From Acidimicrobiaceae bacterium (lineage in GTDB: Bacteria > Actinomycetota > Acidimicrobiia > Acidimicrobiales > Poriferisodalaceae): a stretch of DNA of 62,602 nucleotides. Both the position numbers and the translations under genes were made by a program. Of the stretch, positions 37,240 through 45,911 are shown piece by piece (position 1 is the stretch's first letter; every line of letters begins with the position of its first letter). Location: NCBI GenBank assembly GCA_026713105.1, contig JAPOPC010000036.1:1-62602 (forward strand), read 5' to 3'. A model generated the notes under the pieces. That model was not told the DNA's origin, ran no database searches, and saw only the letters and a program-made list of their open reading frames with translations.

Positions 37240-37247
37240 GGCGCGAG

Positions 37248-37253
37248 ACGGTA
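37248..37253 (-). promoter_or_regulatory. TACCGT -10 element for the SbcDC-like pair
   Basis: TACCGT on the minus strand, 8 bp upstream of ATG 37239. Confidence 0.4.
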
Positions 37254-37343
37254 GCGAGGGGACGTCACAGGCTCTTGCTGGTTTTCTGGCGGGCTGAATT
37301 CAAGTGCGTCTTGTGGCCCGATCAGGATTGTCCTCGGCGGAAT

Positions 37344-37370
37344 CAAGGCTGCGGTAAGCACGCAGCCTTG
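37344..37370. terminator. Perfect 10-bp hairpin downstream of the MOSC gene
   Basis: caaggctgcg and cgcagccttg are perfect inverted copies around a 7-base loop, 30 bp past the stop of the minus-strand MOSC gene. There is no U-run, but this is the strongest stem in the gap and a likely intrinsic terminator. Confidence 0.6.
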
Positions 37371-37400
37371 GACGGTGCCTGATGTCGTCGGTTCGGGAGT

Positions 37401-38003
37401 TCAGAGGCGGCTGACCGAGTCGCCGACTCGGACGGTGCCGGGCTGGATGACTCGGCAGTTGACGCCGCGCAGGCGAAGGCTGCTTCCTTCGCCGGTGTTG
37501 ACGAAGCGGAGGGCTTCGCGGCCGAAGCGGGCTGCGAACTTGGCGCAGCCGGTATGGGGTTCGACGGCGACCTCCACCACGGCAGTGCCGATCGACAACT
37601 GTGTGCCTGCGGGCAGTGCTTCGTGGCCTATGTCGAGGTCGGCGTAGATCTGGTCGCCCGCCAGCGGCCAGCGATCAATCGGACCGATGACCGCTTCGGC
37701 CGCGCGCGAGTTCATGATCGTGATCTGCTTGTTGGGATGCGGGCCTCCGTCGGCCGACAGCGACGTCCCGCGCTGGTTCCACGTGTCGCCTTCGATGCCC
37801 TCGGCATCGTTGATGCGGGCCGCGTTCAGCACTTCTCGCCGGTCTTCGGCAGGTCGCCGGACGATGAGCTGGATCGTCCCGGTGCCGGCGGGCGCTTCGC
37901 GAATGCGGGGCAGGGCAGCCTCGAGCTCGGCTGCGCTGCGGTGCCGCGCTTCGTCAGCGTCGCTATGCGTTGTGGCGGTGCCGGTCTCAGCTGAAGCGCT
38001 CAT
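37401..38003 (-). CDS. MOSC domain protein
   Basis: A 200-residue MOSC-domain protein, related to the C-terminus of molybdenum cofactor sulfurase and to YiiM/YuaD-type proteins that handle sulfur or N-hydroxylated substrates with molybdenum cofactor. Family segments are EGDTWNQRG, VEPHTGCAKFAARFG, with the conserved Cys, and LRGVNCRVI. A 40-residue acidic N-terminal extension has no family likeness. A ribosome site (gaggga) precedes ATG 38003. It is not near the molybdopterin enzyme at 56 kb. Confidence 0.78.
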   Translation of the reverse strand: MSASAETGTATTHSDADEARHRSAAELEAALPRIREAPAGTGTIQLIVRRPAEDRREVLNAARINDAEGIEGDTWNQRGTSLSADGGPHPNKQITIMNSRAAEAVIGPIDRWPLAGDQIYADLDIGHEALPAGTQLSIGTAVVEVAVEPHTGCAKFAARFGREALRFVNTGEGSSLRLRGVNCRVIQPGTVRVGDSVSRL

Positions 38004-38063
38004 GTCTGCATTCCCTCGCGTCGGGTCGTCGTCGGCGATGGCAATCGCGGTTGCCGTCGAGGA

Positions 38064-41000
38064 TTATTGCGCCGGATCAGTCTCGGACGAAATGAATTCG
38101 AGCTGCAGGTCGCGCGCCGCCGCCTCGGGGCTGCGATCGGCCGGGTTGCCGTAACCGCCGCCGCCCGGAAATTCCACGATCAAGCGGCGACCGCCGGGAA
38201 TCACCGAACGGCCCTTCGAGCGCACCTGCGAGCCGTCGTCGAGCGACAGACGGCCCAGCGCTCCTGGGCCACCGCCATGGCGGCCGCGGGCGGGGAAGAT
38301 CGTCCGCTCGTATGTCGCACTGATCGAGAAATCCCGCTCTTGGCGGTTCTCGAGCTCGATGACCTGGCCGAGCCCACCCCGGTACCGGCCGGCGCCGCCC
38401 GAATCGGTGCGGAACTCCTTGCGCCAGAACACCAGCGGCGAGCCAATCTCGTTCACCTCGACGGGCATGTTGCGCACCCCGCTCGGAAAGGCCGTCGCTG
38501 ACAGCCCGTCCGCCTGCGGGCGGGCACCCGCGCCGCCGGAATGGAAGCTCATGAGGATGAACCGTTCGAGCTTGTCTTGAACGGACTCGTCGCCCGAACT
38601 CCCGACGGATGTCTTGGAGTGATTGGTAGTGGCGACTCCGGTGTCCGGCTGCCACATGCCCGTTCCGAGCAGATTCCACAGCGACGACGTGCCCTCGGCG
38701 GGCACACGTTCGGGCACCACCTGGCTCAAGCAGCCGAACACGGCATCGGGGAGCAACTGGCCCATCACGTGCCGCACGTTCACGGCGGCGGGATGAGGGG
38801 CATTGAGAATGCAGCCCTCGGGCGCAAGCACCCGGACCGCATCGAGTGAGCCCGTGTTGTTCGGGATGTCGGGACCGATGATGCAACGCACCCCGAACGA
38901 CGTATAGGCATCTGTGTAGGCCATCGGCACGTTGATGCCCCAGCTCGATTGGGGTCCAGTTCCTGCGAAGTCGACCTCAATGCCGTCCTTGGTGACCGTC
39001 AGGGCGCACACGATGTCGATCGGCTCCTCGATGCCGTCGACCCGCATCGTCGAGCTCCAGGTTCCGCTCGGCAGCTCGCCGATGGCGTCGAGCATGGCCC
39101 GGTGCGACGACGAGATGATGTGACTGGCCAGTTCATCCAGATCGGCCATGGCGTACTCGTCCATCATCGTGACCAGACGCGCAGCGCCGGTCTCATTGCA
39201 AGCAGCCAATGAGTGGATATCACCGATGACCTGGACCGGGTCTCGCACGTTGGCCTCGATGATCGCCACCACGTTCGGATCGAACACGCCGTCGGTGGCG
39301 AACTTCAGGATCGGCAGGTACAGGCCCTCGTGGTACACCTCTTTGGAGTCGGTGGTGAAACCGGCTCCGCCGATGTCGACGACATGGCTGGTGCAGGCGA
39401 ACAGCGCAACCAGCTCGCCCCGCAGGAACGCCGGCGTGACCACCACGATGTCGAACAGGTGGCCGGTGCCCTTCCACGGATCGTTGGTGAGGAAGATGTC
39501 GCCGGGGCGCATCTGCGAAGCGGGGAAGCGGTCCAGGAAGTGCAGCACCGAGTACGCCATGGAGTTCACATGGCCCGGTGTGCCGGTCACCGATTGGGCG
39601 AGCATCCGCCCCTGCGGATCGAAGATGCCAGCGGACAGGTCGCCGGCCTCGCGGGTCGACGTGCTGAAGGCTGCTCGCACCAGCGCCCGCGCCTGCTCTT
39701 CCGTCACCGAGATAAGGCGGTTCCACTGCACGCCGAGCCGAACCGCATCGAGCTCGGCCTCGACATGGCTCGCACCCGTCGATCCGGTCTCCATGTCGGC
39801 GATCTGGCGGGCACCGCTGGGTGCCGTGCCGCCGGTGAGCCGCAGATGCCCGCCCGCCATGACCATGGCCACGCCTCCGGGAGGCACCACCGTCGTCGTC
39901 TGGTCTTCGGTGATCAGCGCGGGGCCGACGAGCCACGCGCCCTCGCTCAGGGAATCGCGCTCGAACACTGCGTGGGCGACTGCCCGCCCAGTGGCGGTGT
40001 CGGTCACGAGCGTGGTCGTGGGGGAGTGGACCGGCTCGTCGGCGACATGGGGGTGCAGCGGGGCGACTTCGGGCCCCGGAGTGCGGACCTCGAGCAGCCA
40101 GCTGAGCACCTCGATCTCGAGATTGCCGATGTGGCGCGTATAGAGCTGCTGGTAGGCCTTCGTGAACGCAGTGCGAAGCTGGCTGCGCACCTCGCCATCG
40201 CTCGGGCTGTCGAGGTCGTCGTGCAGCAGCGCTGCCGCGTCAATCTCGACGGTGATCTCGTGACCCTGACCGCGGTAGCGCATGAGGGCGCGTACGTGTG
40301 TGGCGGTCTGTGCGTCGGGAGCCGCAGCGTGGACGATTGCGTTGGCTTCCCCAGACATCTCGCCGAGGAGTTCGGCCAAGTTCGCCGCTGTCAGCTCGCT
40401 CACGCGGGCGTGGCGAGTCCGCACCGACTCATGGGATACCGGCGCTCTCAAGAAACCGATGGCCGATCCCACGCCGGCCCCCGCAGGCACCACGATGTCG
40501 TCGATGCCGAGCTTGGCCGCTACCCGGGCGGCGTGCAGCGGTGCCGCGCCGCCGAACGCGATCAGCGTGCCGCGGCTGATATCGCTGCCCTGGTCGGCCG
40601 CGTGGACGCGTCCGGCATTCGACATGTTCTCGTCGACGACCTCGGAAATGCCGATGGCAGAAACGGTCGTCTGGAGGCCTGACGGTTCCGCCAACGAGGT
40701 GGTGACAGCCTTGGCGGCGGCATCGATATCGAAGGTCATCGTCCCGCCGGCGAATCGCTCCGGCAGCAGTCTGCCCAGCACCGCGTCGGCGTCGGTCACC
40801 GTGGGCTCGACGCCGCCGCGCCCATAGGCAGCGGGCCCTGGCTCGGAGCCGGCGCTGGCCGGCCCGACGCTGATGCGCCCGAGCGCATCCAGGCTGGCGA
40901 TCGAACCGCCACCGGCACCGATCTCGACCATCTCGATCACCGGCAGTCGCAACGGGAGCCCGCTGCCCGCCAGGAAGCGGTACTCGCGGCCCACCTCGAA

Positions 41001-41939
41001 TTCCCGGTTCGTACGGGGATGGCCACCCTCGACGATGCACAGCTTGGCGGTCGTGCCGCCCATGTCGAAGCTGAGGGCCCGTTCACAGTCGAGGCCGCGG
41101 GCGATCTGCGACGCCAGCAATGCGCCGCCCGCAGGGCCGCTCTCGATCAGCCGGACAGGGAACCGCAACGCCTCGCCAAGCGTGCCGAGCCCGCCGCCGG
41201 AGGTCATGAGAAACACTTCGCAGCCCAAGCCCAGGGCCGCCAACCGCGCGTCCAGATCGGTCAGATAGCGCCGCATGAGCGGTGCGATGTAGGCATTCGC
41301 ACACGCAGTGGAGAATCGCTCGTACTCGCGGATCTCGGGACAAACCTCGCTGGACAGGGTGACGGTCGCCCCAGGCCAGCAATCGGCCAGGATCTCGGCG
41401 GTGCGCTCCTCGTGTCGGGCATCGAGGTACGAGTGCAGGAAGCCGACGGCAACGCTGGTGACACCATCGGCCGCCAGCGAAGACGCAGCGGCCCGCACGG
41501 CGCCTTCGTCCAACGGCATCAACACCGTGCCATCGGCGGAGAGTCGCTCTGGAATGCCGATGCGCCGGTTGCGCGGCACAAGCGGCTCCGGCCGGCGCAT
41601 GTACAAGTCGTATTGCTCGAACCGGTTCTCGTGCGCCATCTCGACCGAGTCGCGGATGCCTTGGGTGGTGAGCAACGCAGTGCGGGCGCCGCGACGCTCG
41701 ATGAGGGCGTTCGTGGCGAGCGTCGTGCCGTGGATGAACACCTCCACCTCGCCCGGAGCAACGTTTGCCTCGCTCAGGACGCTGCGGACGCCGTCGAGCA
41801 CCCCATCGGCGGGCGCGTCAGCGGTAGTGAGCACCTTGGTGGTGTGAAGGACCGGAGCGCCGCCGCCGACCACCTCCAGTGCGATGTCGGTGAAGGTGCC
41901 GCCGATGTCGGCCGCAAGCCGGGCGCGTGGGCCTGTCAT
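38064..41939 (-). CDS. Hydantoinase A/B (5-oxoprolinase-type) fusion
   Basis: An ATP-dependent amidohydrolase of the hydantoinase/oxoprolinase group with both subunits fused, 1291 aa. The HyuA half has the actin-like ATPase start (ADIGGTFTDIALE), VFIHGTTLATNALIERRGA and ALSFDMGGTTAKLCIVEGG. The HyuB half begins near residue 740 (RLGVQWNRLISVTEEQARAL) and includes RPGDIFLTNDPWKGTGHL and the C-terminal Gly-rich EFPGGGGYGNP. The layout and length resemble eukaryotic 5-oxoprolinase, but bacterial fusions act on varied cyclic amides, so the substrate is open. ATG 41939 has a leaderless promoter. Confidence 0.88.
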   Translation of the reverse strand: MTGPRARLAADIGGTFTDIALEVVGGGAPVLHTTKVLTTADAPADGVLDGVRSVLSEANVAPGEVEVFIHGTTLATNALIERRGARTALLTTQGIRDSVEMAHENRFEQYDLYMRRPEPLVPRNRRIGIPERLSADGTVLMPLDEGAVRAAASSLAADGVTSVAVGFLHSYLDARHEERTAEILADCWPGATVTLSSEVCPEIREYERFSTACANAYIAPLMRRYLTDLDARLAALGLGCEVFLMTSGGGLGTLGEALRFPVRLIESGPAGGALLASQIARGLDCERALSFDMGGTTAKLCIVEGGHPRTNREFEVGREYRFLAGSGLPLRLPVIEMVEIGAGGGSIASLDALGRISVGPASAGSEPGPAAYGRGGVEPTVTDADAVLGRLLPERFAGGTMTFDIDAAAKAVTTSLAEPSGLQTTVSAIGISEVVDENMSNAGRVHAADQGSDISRGTLIAFGGAAPLHAARVAAKLGIDDIVVPAGAGVGSAIGFLRAPVSHESVRTRHARVSELTAANLAELLGEMSGEANAIVHAAAPDAQTATHVRALMRYRGQGHEITVEIDAAALLHDDLDSPSDGEVRSQLRTAFTKAYQQLYTRHIGNLEIEVLSWLLEVRTPGPEVAPLHPHVADEPVHSPTTTLVTDTATGRAVAHAVFERDSLSEGAWLVGPALITEDQTTTVVPPGGVAMVMAGGHLRLTGGTAPSGARQIADMETGSTGASHVEAELDAVRLGVQWNRLISVTEEQARALVRAAFSTSTREAGDLSAGIFDPQGRMLAQSVTGTPGHVNSMAYSVLHFLDRFPASQMRPGDIFLTNDPWKGTGHLFDIVVVTPAFLRGELVALFACTSHVVDIGGAGFTTDSKEVYHEGLYLPILKFATDGVFDPNVVAIIEANVRDPVQVIGDIHSLAACNETGAARLVTMMDEYAMADLDELASHIISSSHRAMLDAIGELPSGTWSSTMRVDGIEEPIDIVCALTVTKDGIEVDFAGTGPQSSWGINVPMAYTDAYTSFGVRCIIGPDIPNNTGSLDAVRVLAPEGCILNAPHPAAVNVRHVMGQLLPDAVFGCLSQVVPERVPAEGTSSLWNLLGTGMWQPDTGVATTNHSKTSVGSSGDESVQDKLERFILMSFHSGGAGARPQADGLSATAFPSGVRNMPVEVNEIGSPLVFWRKEFRTDSGGAGRYRGGLGQVIELENRQERDFSISATYERTIFPARGRHGGGPGALGRLSLDDGSQVRSKGRSVIPGGRRLIVEFPGGGGYGNPADRSPEAAARDLQLEFISSETDPAQ

Positions 41940-41945
41940 CGGCCC

Positions 41946-41951
41946 AGCGTA
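41946..41951 (-). promoter_or_regulatory. TACGCT -10 element, leaderless, for the HyuAB gene
   Basis: TACGCT on the minus strand, exactly 6 bp, then ATG 41939. It is divergent from the ribH promoter 28 bp away. Confidence 0.55.
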
Positions 41952-41979
41952 GGCGCGTCGCCGTCGCCAACTGCGGGGG

Positions 41980-41985
41980 TACCGT
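41980..41985 (+). promoter_or_regulatory. TACCGT -10 element, leaderless, for ribH
   Basis: TACCGT, exactly 6 bp, then GTG 41992. Confidence 0.55.
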
Positions 41986-41991
41986 GCAGGC

Positions 41992-42498
41992 GTGGCAAGC
42001 GGCGATCAGCGGTCCGGCAGGCCGCCTCCGGGCTCCGGTGAGGGCCTTCGTGTCGGCATCGTGCGAGCAACATGGAATCCCGACATCGTGGACCGGCTCG
42101 CAGCAGGCACCCAGCGGGGACTGGAAGAGCTCGGCGTCACCGAAACGACCGAAGTCACGGTGCCCGGCTGCTTCGAGATTCCCATGGCCGCGCAGGTGCT
42201 GGCTCGCAGTGGACAAGTGGATGCGATCGTCACCATCGGGGCGGTCATCCGCGGCGAGACCACGCACTACGAACTGGTCAGCGAGGGAGCTGCACAAGGC
42301 GTCATGGCCATACAGCTGGCCACCGGCATCCCGATCGGGCTCGGGCTCGTGACCGTCGAGAACGAAGTGCAGGCCATCGCCCGCAGCGAAGGCCCAGGAG
42401 GCCACAACGTCGGCGAAGACGCGGCCTACGTCGCCGTCACGATGGCCCTACTCGCCCGCGATTTCCCAGGACCCAACGCCAAGAAACAGATGCCATAG
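41992..42498 (+). CDS. ribH: 6,7-dimethyl-8-ribityllumazine synthase
   Basis: Penultimate enzyme of riboflavin synthesis, condensing the ribityl pyrimidine with dihydroxybutanone phosphate; 168 aa. Family segments are GIVRATWNPDIVDRLAAG, VTVPGCFEIPMAAQVLARSG, GAVIRGETTHYELVSEGAA with the active-site His, and ENEVQAIARS. GTG 41992 is the start. No other rib gene is adjacent, which is unusual. Ribityl pyrimidine metabolism also feeds FO and F420 synthesis, made by FbiC in this window. Confidence 0.9.
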   Translation: MASGDQRSGRPPPGSGEGLRVGIVRATWNPDIVDRLAAGTQRGLEELGVTETTEVTVPGCFEIPMAAQVLARSGQVDAIVTIGAVIRGETTHYELVSEGAAQGVMAIQLATGIPIGLGLVTVENEVQAIARSEGPGGHNVGEDAAYVAVTMALLARDFPGPNAKKQMP

Positions 42499-42662
42499 CG
42501 GCGGAGGCGGCAGGAGACTCTGCGACGTTGCGACCTGCCGGATCGCGGGAGCAGAGGGTTCTGCCGCCTCCGCCGCGGGCGCACCCACCCGCGCGCTTCC
42601 CGACGAACACTGTGCGGTCCCGGGCGTGCCGGATGTTCTGCCGCCTCCGCCGCGGGCGCACC
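42498..42662. repeat. GC-rich repeat and hairpin element between ribH and the quinone oxidoreductase gene
   Basis: An exact 28-bp direct repeat occurs at 42558-42585 and 42635-42662 (beginning gttctgccgcctccgccg). The bases just after ribH (42498-42513, gcggcggaggcggcag) are the exact reverse complement of part of both copies (42561-42576 and 42638-42653), so the RNA can form one of two alternative 16-bp stems. It lies between convergent stops. It may be a bidirectional terminator or a REP-like dispersed element. Confidence 0.65.
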
Positions 42663-42676
42663 TATCAGCGCGCCCC

Positions 42677-43666
42677 CTAAGAAGGGTCAGGACGCATACG
42701 CACAAGCACCTTGCCGACGGCCTCACGCTCATCCAGCAGCCGGTATGCCTCTGCCGCCTCTTCGAAGGGAAGCACTTGGCCGATCGGCGGTCGCACAGCC
42801 CCCGTGGCGATCATGTCGAGCAGCCGTTCATGGATGCGGGCCGGGATCGTCGGATCAGCGTAAACGGCCTCGCCCCAGGCGGCGCCCACGATGCTCACGT
42901 TGCGCAACAGCAACCGGTTGACCTTGACCGTCGGGATCTCGCCCGCAGCGAAGCCCACCACGACAAGCCGACCGAAGCGTGCCAGCGCGCGGATGCCGTC
43001 GAGGAAACGATCCCCGCCGACCGGGTCGTAGGTCATGTCGACGCCTCGGCCGCCGGTGAGCTCGAGCACTTCGTCCTTCCAAGTGTCGCTGATGAGCACG
43101 ATGTGATCGGCGCCGGCTGCGCGAGCAATCTCACCCTTCGCCTCGGTGGACACCAATCCGATGATCGGACCAGCGCCGACTCCCTTCGCCACCTGGATAC
43201 CCGATGTGCCCACGCCGCCTGATGCTCCCAGCACCAGCACCGATTCGCCCTCGCGCAAGCCAGCCCGGTCGATCATGCAGAACACGGCCGTCTGGTAGTT
43301 CATGACCAGTGCAGCGCCCTCTTCGAACGACAGCTCGTCGGGCAGTGCGAACAGGTCTCGGGGCGCCGACGCCACCACCTCTGCGAGGCAGCCGTTCGAC
43401 CAGACGCAGACGCGGTCACCGGCTGCGAAGCCGGAGTCGTCGGGTGCAGTGCGCACCACGCCCGCGGCCTCGATTCCAGGCCGGAACGGCGGGTCGGGGC
43501 GGAACTGGTAGAGCCCTTGGCTCTGCAGCAGGTCGGGGAATGACACCCCGCCGCACACGATGTCGACAATGACCGATGCACGGTCGGGCTCGGCGACCGG
43601 TTCGGGAGCGTCGACAACAGCAACGCCGGCGGGGCCTGTCAGGGACTGCACTTCCAATGCACGCAT
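42677..43666 (-). CDS. NADPH:quinone oxidoreductase-type MDR enzyme
   Basis: A zinc-free medium-chain dehydrogenase/reductase of the quinone oxidoreductase group, 329 aa. The nucleotide fold is at VLVLGASGGVGTSGIQVAKG, with GVSFPDLLQSQGLYQFRP near the N-terminus and AARAAGADHIVL-like IARAAGADHIVLIS later. ATG 43666 matches family N-termini; the frame extends six codons further. It reduces quinones, enones or acyl groups; the substrate is unknown. Confidence 0.85.
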   Translation of the reverse strand: MRALEVQSLTGPAGVAVVDAPEPVAEPDRASVIVDIVCGGVSFPDLLQSQGLYQFRPDPPFRPGIEAAGVVRTAPDDSGFAAGDRVCVWSNGCLAEVVASAPRDLFALPDELSFEEGAALVMNYQTAVFCMIDRAGLREGESVLVLGASGGVGTSGIQVAKGVGAGPIIGLVSTEAKGEIARAAGADHIVLISDTWKDEVLELTGGRGVDMTYDPVGGDRFLDGIRALARFGRLVVVGFAAGEIPTVKVNRLLLRNVSIVGAAWGEAVYADPTIPARIHERLLDMIATGAVRPPIGQVLPFEEAAEAYRLLDEREAVGKVLVRMRPDPS

Positions 43667-43746
43667 GGCGACACGATTGCACAACCGGTGCGGGCGAGCA
43701 CATGCGCGCTGGCATCGCGGCTCGGGACCCGATGTGAGGCCGCTGG

Positions 43747-43752
43747 TACTGT
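43747..43752 (+). promoter_or_regulatory. TACTGT -10 element for the amidohydrolase gene
   Basis: TACTGT predicts a transcript start near 43759 and a leader of about 50 nt, which carries the ribosome site ggagaga before ATG 43809. Confidence 0.35.
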
Positions 43753-43808
43753 TGGCCGCGAGACGTTGACGAGGCGCGCCAGCGCACCAAGGGACGCAGG
43801 AGAGAGCG

Positions 43809-44951
43809 ATGCGGTACTACTCGTGTGACTCGCACGTGGTCGAAGCAGCCGAGATCTATGCGGGGCTGACCGACCGATTCGGCGAACGGGCACCGTTCAT
43901 CAGCAAGGACTACAACGACAAGCCGGGTACCTGGCTCGTTCTCCCGGGCGGCATCCGCCCGGTGCCGGTGGGTCGGCTGGGCATCGCGGGCGCCAGCCTG
44001 TCCGACCCCGCCACCCACGCCCGCATCGAACAGGGCTACGACGGCTTCAATCCCGGCGTGATGGATCCGACGGCGCGGCTCGACGAGCAGACCCAGGACG
44101 GGATCGTGGGAGAGGTCATGTATCCCAGCCTGTCGATGTTCACCTTTGCAATTCCCGACGACGAAGTGCGTGACGCCGCCTTCCGGAACCACAACGACTG
44201 GGTGCTCGACTACTGCTCGGTGGATCGCAACCGGCTCATCGGCGTCGGCTGCCTGCCGCTGCCCGACGTCGAGCGAGCCATTGCCGAGATCGACCGCTCG
44301 GCCGAACTCGGTGTGCGCGGCTTTGCCATTCCCGCCCATGTCGACCCCGCCAAGCCGTACTGCCATCCCGACTTCGACCCGTTCTGGGCCCGCGCCCAGG
44401 AATTCGGCGTGCCGCTCACCATGCACATCTTCACGGGATCCAGCCTCGAGGGCGGGATGCCCGAACACTGGGGCACTCCGGGCGGCCACCTCAAGGGCTA
44501 CACGCTGGCCCATACGACGATTGCCAACACGATCATCGATCTCATCTGCGGTGGCGTCGTTGAGCGCTTCCCCAACTTGCGCTTCGTGTGTGCCGAGTAC
44601 GAGACCGGCTGGGTAGGCCACTTCAAGCAGCGCCTCGACCACGCGGCGTACCGCACGCCGTGGGAGGTGTCCGACGAGCTCACCATGAAGCCGTCGGAGT
44701 ACTTCGACCGGAACTTCTGGGTCACCTTCGAGGACGATGTCGAAGGCGTTGCGACGCGGCATTCGATTGGCGTCAGCAACCTGCTGTGGGGCAACGACTA
44801 CCCGCACCACGACTCGATCTGGCCGAACTCGCGGCCGATCCTCGATGACATTCTCTCGGGCGTTCCCGACGACGAGCGGGAACAGATGGTCTGGAACAAC
44901 GTCCTCGAGCTCTACAACCTCGACCCCGACAGCCTTCCCGCAGCCGCCTGA
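43809..44951 (+). CDS. Amidohydrolase-family metal-dependent hydrolase (ACMSD-like)
   Basis: A TIM-barrel hydrolase or decarboxylase of the amidohydrolase 2 family, 380 aa. Metal-binding segments are YYSCDSHVVE near the N-terminus, VPLTMHIFTGSS, and the C-terminal GNDYPHHDSIWPNSR with the catalytic Asp. CAEYETGWVGHFKQRLD is typical of the family. It has a strong ribosome site (ggagaga). Members hydrolyse or decarboxylate aromatic and carboxylic substrates; no specific one is indicated. An alpha/beta hydrolase gene follows on the opposite strand. Confidence 0.85.
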   Translation: MRYYSCDSHVVEAAEIYAGLTDRFGERAPFISKDYNDKPGTWLVLPGGIRPVPVGRLGIAGASLSDPATHARIEQGYDGFNPGVMDPTARLDEQTQDGIVGEVMYPSLSMFTFAIPDDEVRDAAFRNHNDWVLDYCSVDRNRLIGVGCLPLPDVERAIAEIDRSAELGVRGFAIPAHVDPAKPYCHPDFDPFWARAQEFGVPLTMHIFTGSSLEGGMPEHWGTPGGHLKGYTLAHTTIANTIIDLICGGVVERFPNLRFVCAEYETGWVGHFKQRLDHAAYRTPWEVSDELTMKPSEYFDRNFWVTFEDDVEGVATRHSIGVSNLLWGNDYPHHDSIWPNSRPILDDILSGVPDDEREQMVWNNVLELYNLDPDSLPAAA

Positions 44952-44976
44952 GGCGCAGTTACCAACGAGCTCGCGG

Positions 44977-45828
44977 CTAGGCCGCGGCGAGCGGCTCCAG
45001 GTGGGCGCGGATGGACTGGGCGACCAGCTCGCCGTTCTCCATCGGGCCGAAGTGGCTGAGCTCGGAGAACGCCTCGAGGCGTCCGTTGCCGAGCGATTCG
45101 GCTATGGGTTGCGCGACGCGGGGCGGGATCTCGTTCCACTGTGCGTAGGCATCGCCGCGAGCAATCACGACGGGGCAGGTCACGGCACCGAAGTCGTCGA
45201 AATCCATGGGAACACCGGACTCGTAGATGCGCGCCTCGGTGTCGCCTGAGCACGACAGCCGCACTGCGTCGTCGCCCGAGGGATACGTGCCGATCTCGAC
45301 GTACGCCCGAACCGCCTCTGGCTCGCAATGCGAGAACGGCGGCTTGGACATGAAGCGCTCGTACGCCTCGTCGACGGTTGCGAAGCGGATCCGGCGTCGC
45401 CTCGATGCCACCACGAGTTCGTGATCGGAGTCGGGCATCGGGAAGCCATCGGGCACCAGAACCGGCTCGTAGAGGTACATGCCCCGGTAGGTGCCCGGCT
45501 GCCGGAGCTCGGCATGCAGCAAGCTGGCTGCTCCCAGCGAATGGCCGACTGCCAGCATCGGCTCGCCTCCCAGGGCGTTCACGGCGGCCAGTACTTCGTC
45601 GGTGAACCGGGATCGCTCGACCGACATGTCGTCATGCTGGGGGCGCGAGGCGCCGTGGCCCCGAAAGTCGAGGCCCCAGCACTGGAACGTGTCGCTCAGG
45701 TGAGGCACCACGGTTGTCCACATGCCGGCGTTGAGGCCGTTGCCGTGCGTCATGAGCAGCGGCACGCCGTGCCCGCCGAGGTCGTGGAGTACGGCGTGCT
45801 CGCCGTCGGAGGTGGTCAGGCGCATCAT
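44977..45828 (-). CDS. Alpha/beta hydrolase (paralogue of the 59.7-kb gene)
   Basis: A 283-residue serine hydrolase: oxyanion segment MTHGNGLNAGMW, nucleophile elbow AVGHSLGAAS, and a C-terminal His probably in LSHFGPM. It shares a distinctive layout with the hydrolase at 59705 (GMYLYEPVLVP here, GRMYGYEPVVW there; both have a YERFMSKPPF/FERFASRPPF cap segment). The two are paralogues of one subfamily. Substrate unknown. Confidence 0.82.
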   Translation of the reverse strand: MMRLTTSDGEHAVLHDLGGHGVPLLMTHGNGLNAGMWTTVVPHLSDTFQCWGLDFRGHGASRPQHDDMSVERSRFTDEVLAAVNALGGEPMLAVGHSLGAASLLHAELRQPGTYRGMYLYEPVLVPDGFPMPDSDHELVVASRRRRIRFATVDEAYERFMSKPPFSHCEPEAVRAYVEIGTYPSGDDAVRLSCSGDTEARIYESGVPMDFDDFGAVTCPVVIARGDAYAQWNEIPPRVAQPIAESLGNGRLEAFSELSHFGPMENGELVAQSIRAHLEPLAAA

Positions 45829-45911
45829 CGCCGCAGCACGTTAGTGCAGCACTGCGCTGCGCTCAGAGGTCCACCCGGCGTGAGACGCGTTGTTGCGGGC
45901 AGACTGGCGCC

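Noticed and set aside
39213..40682. 489-codon plus-strand frame opposite the HyuAB fusion
   Set aside because: It is antisense to conserved hydantoinase domains and has no recognisable motif or start signals.
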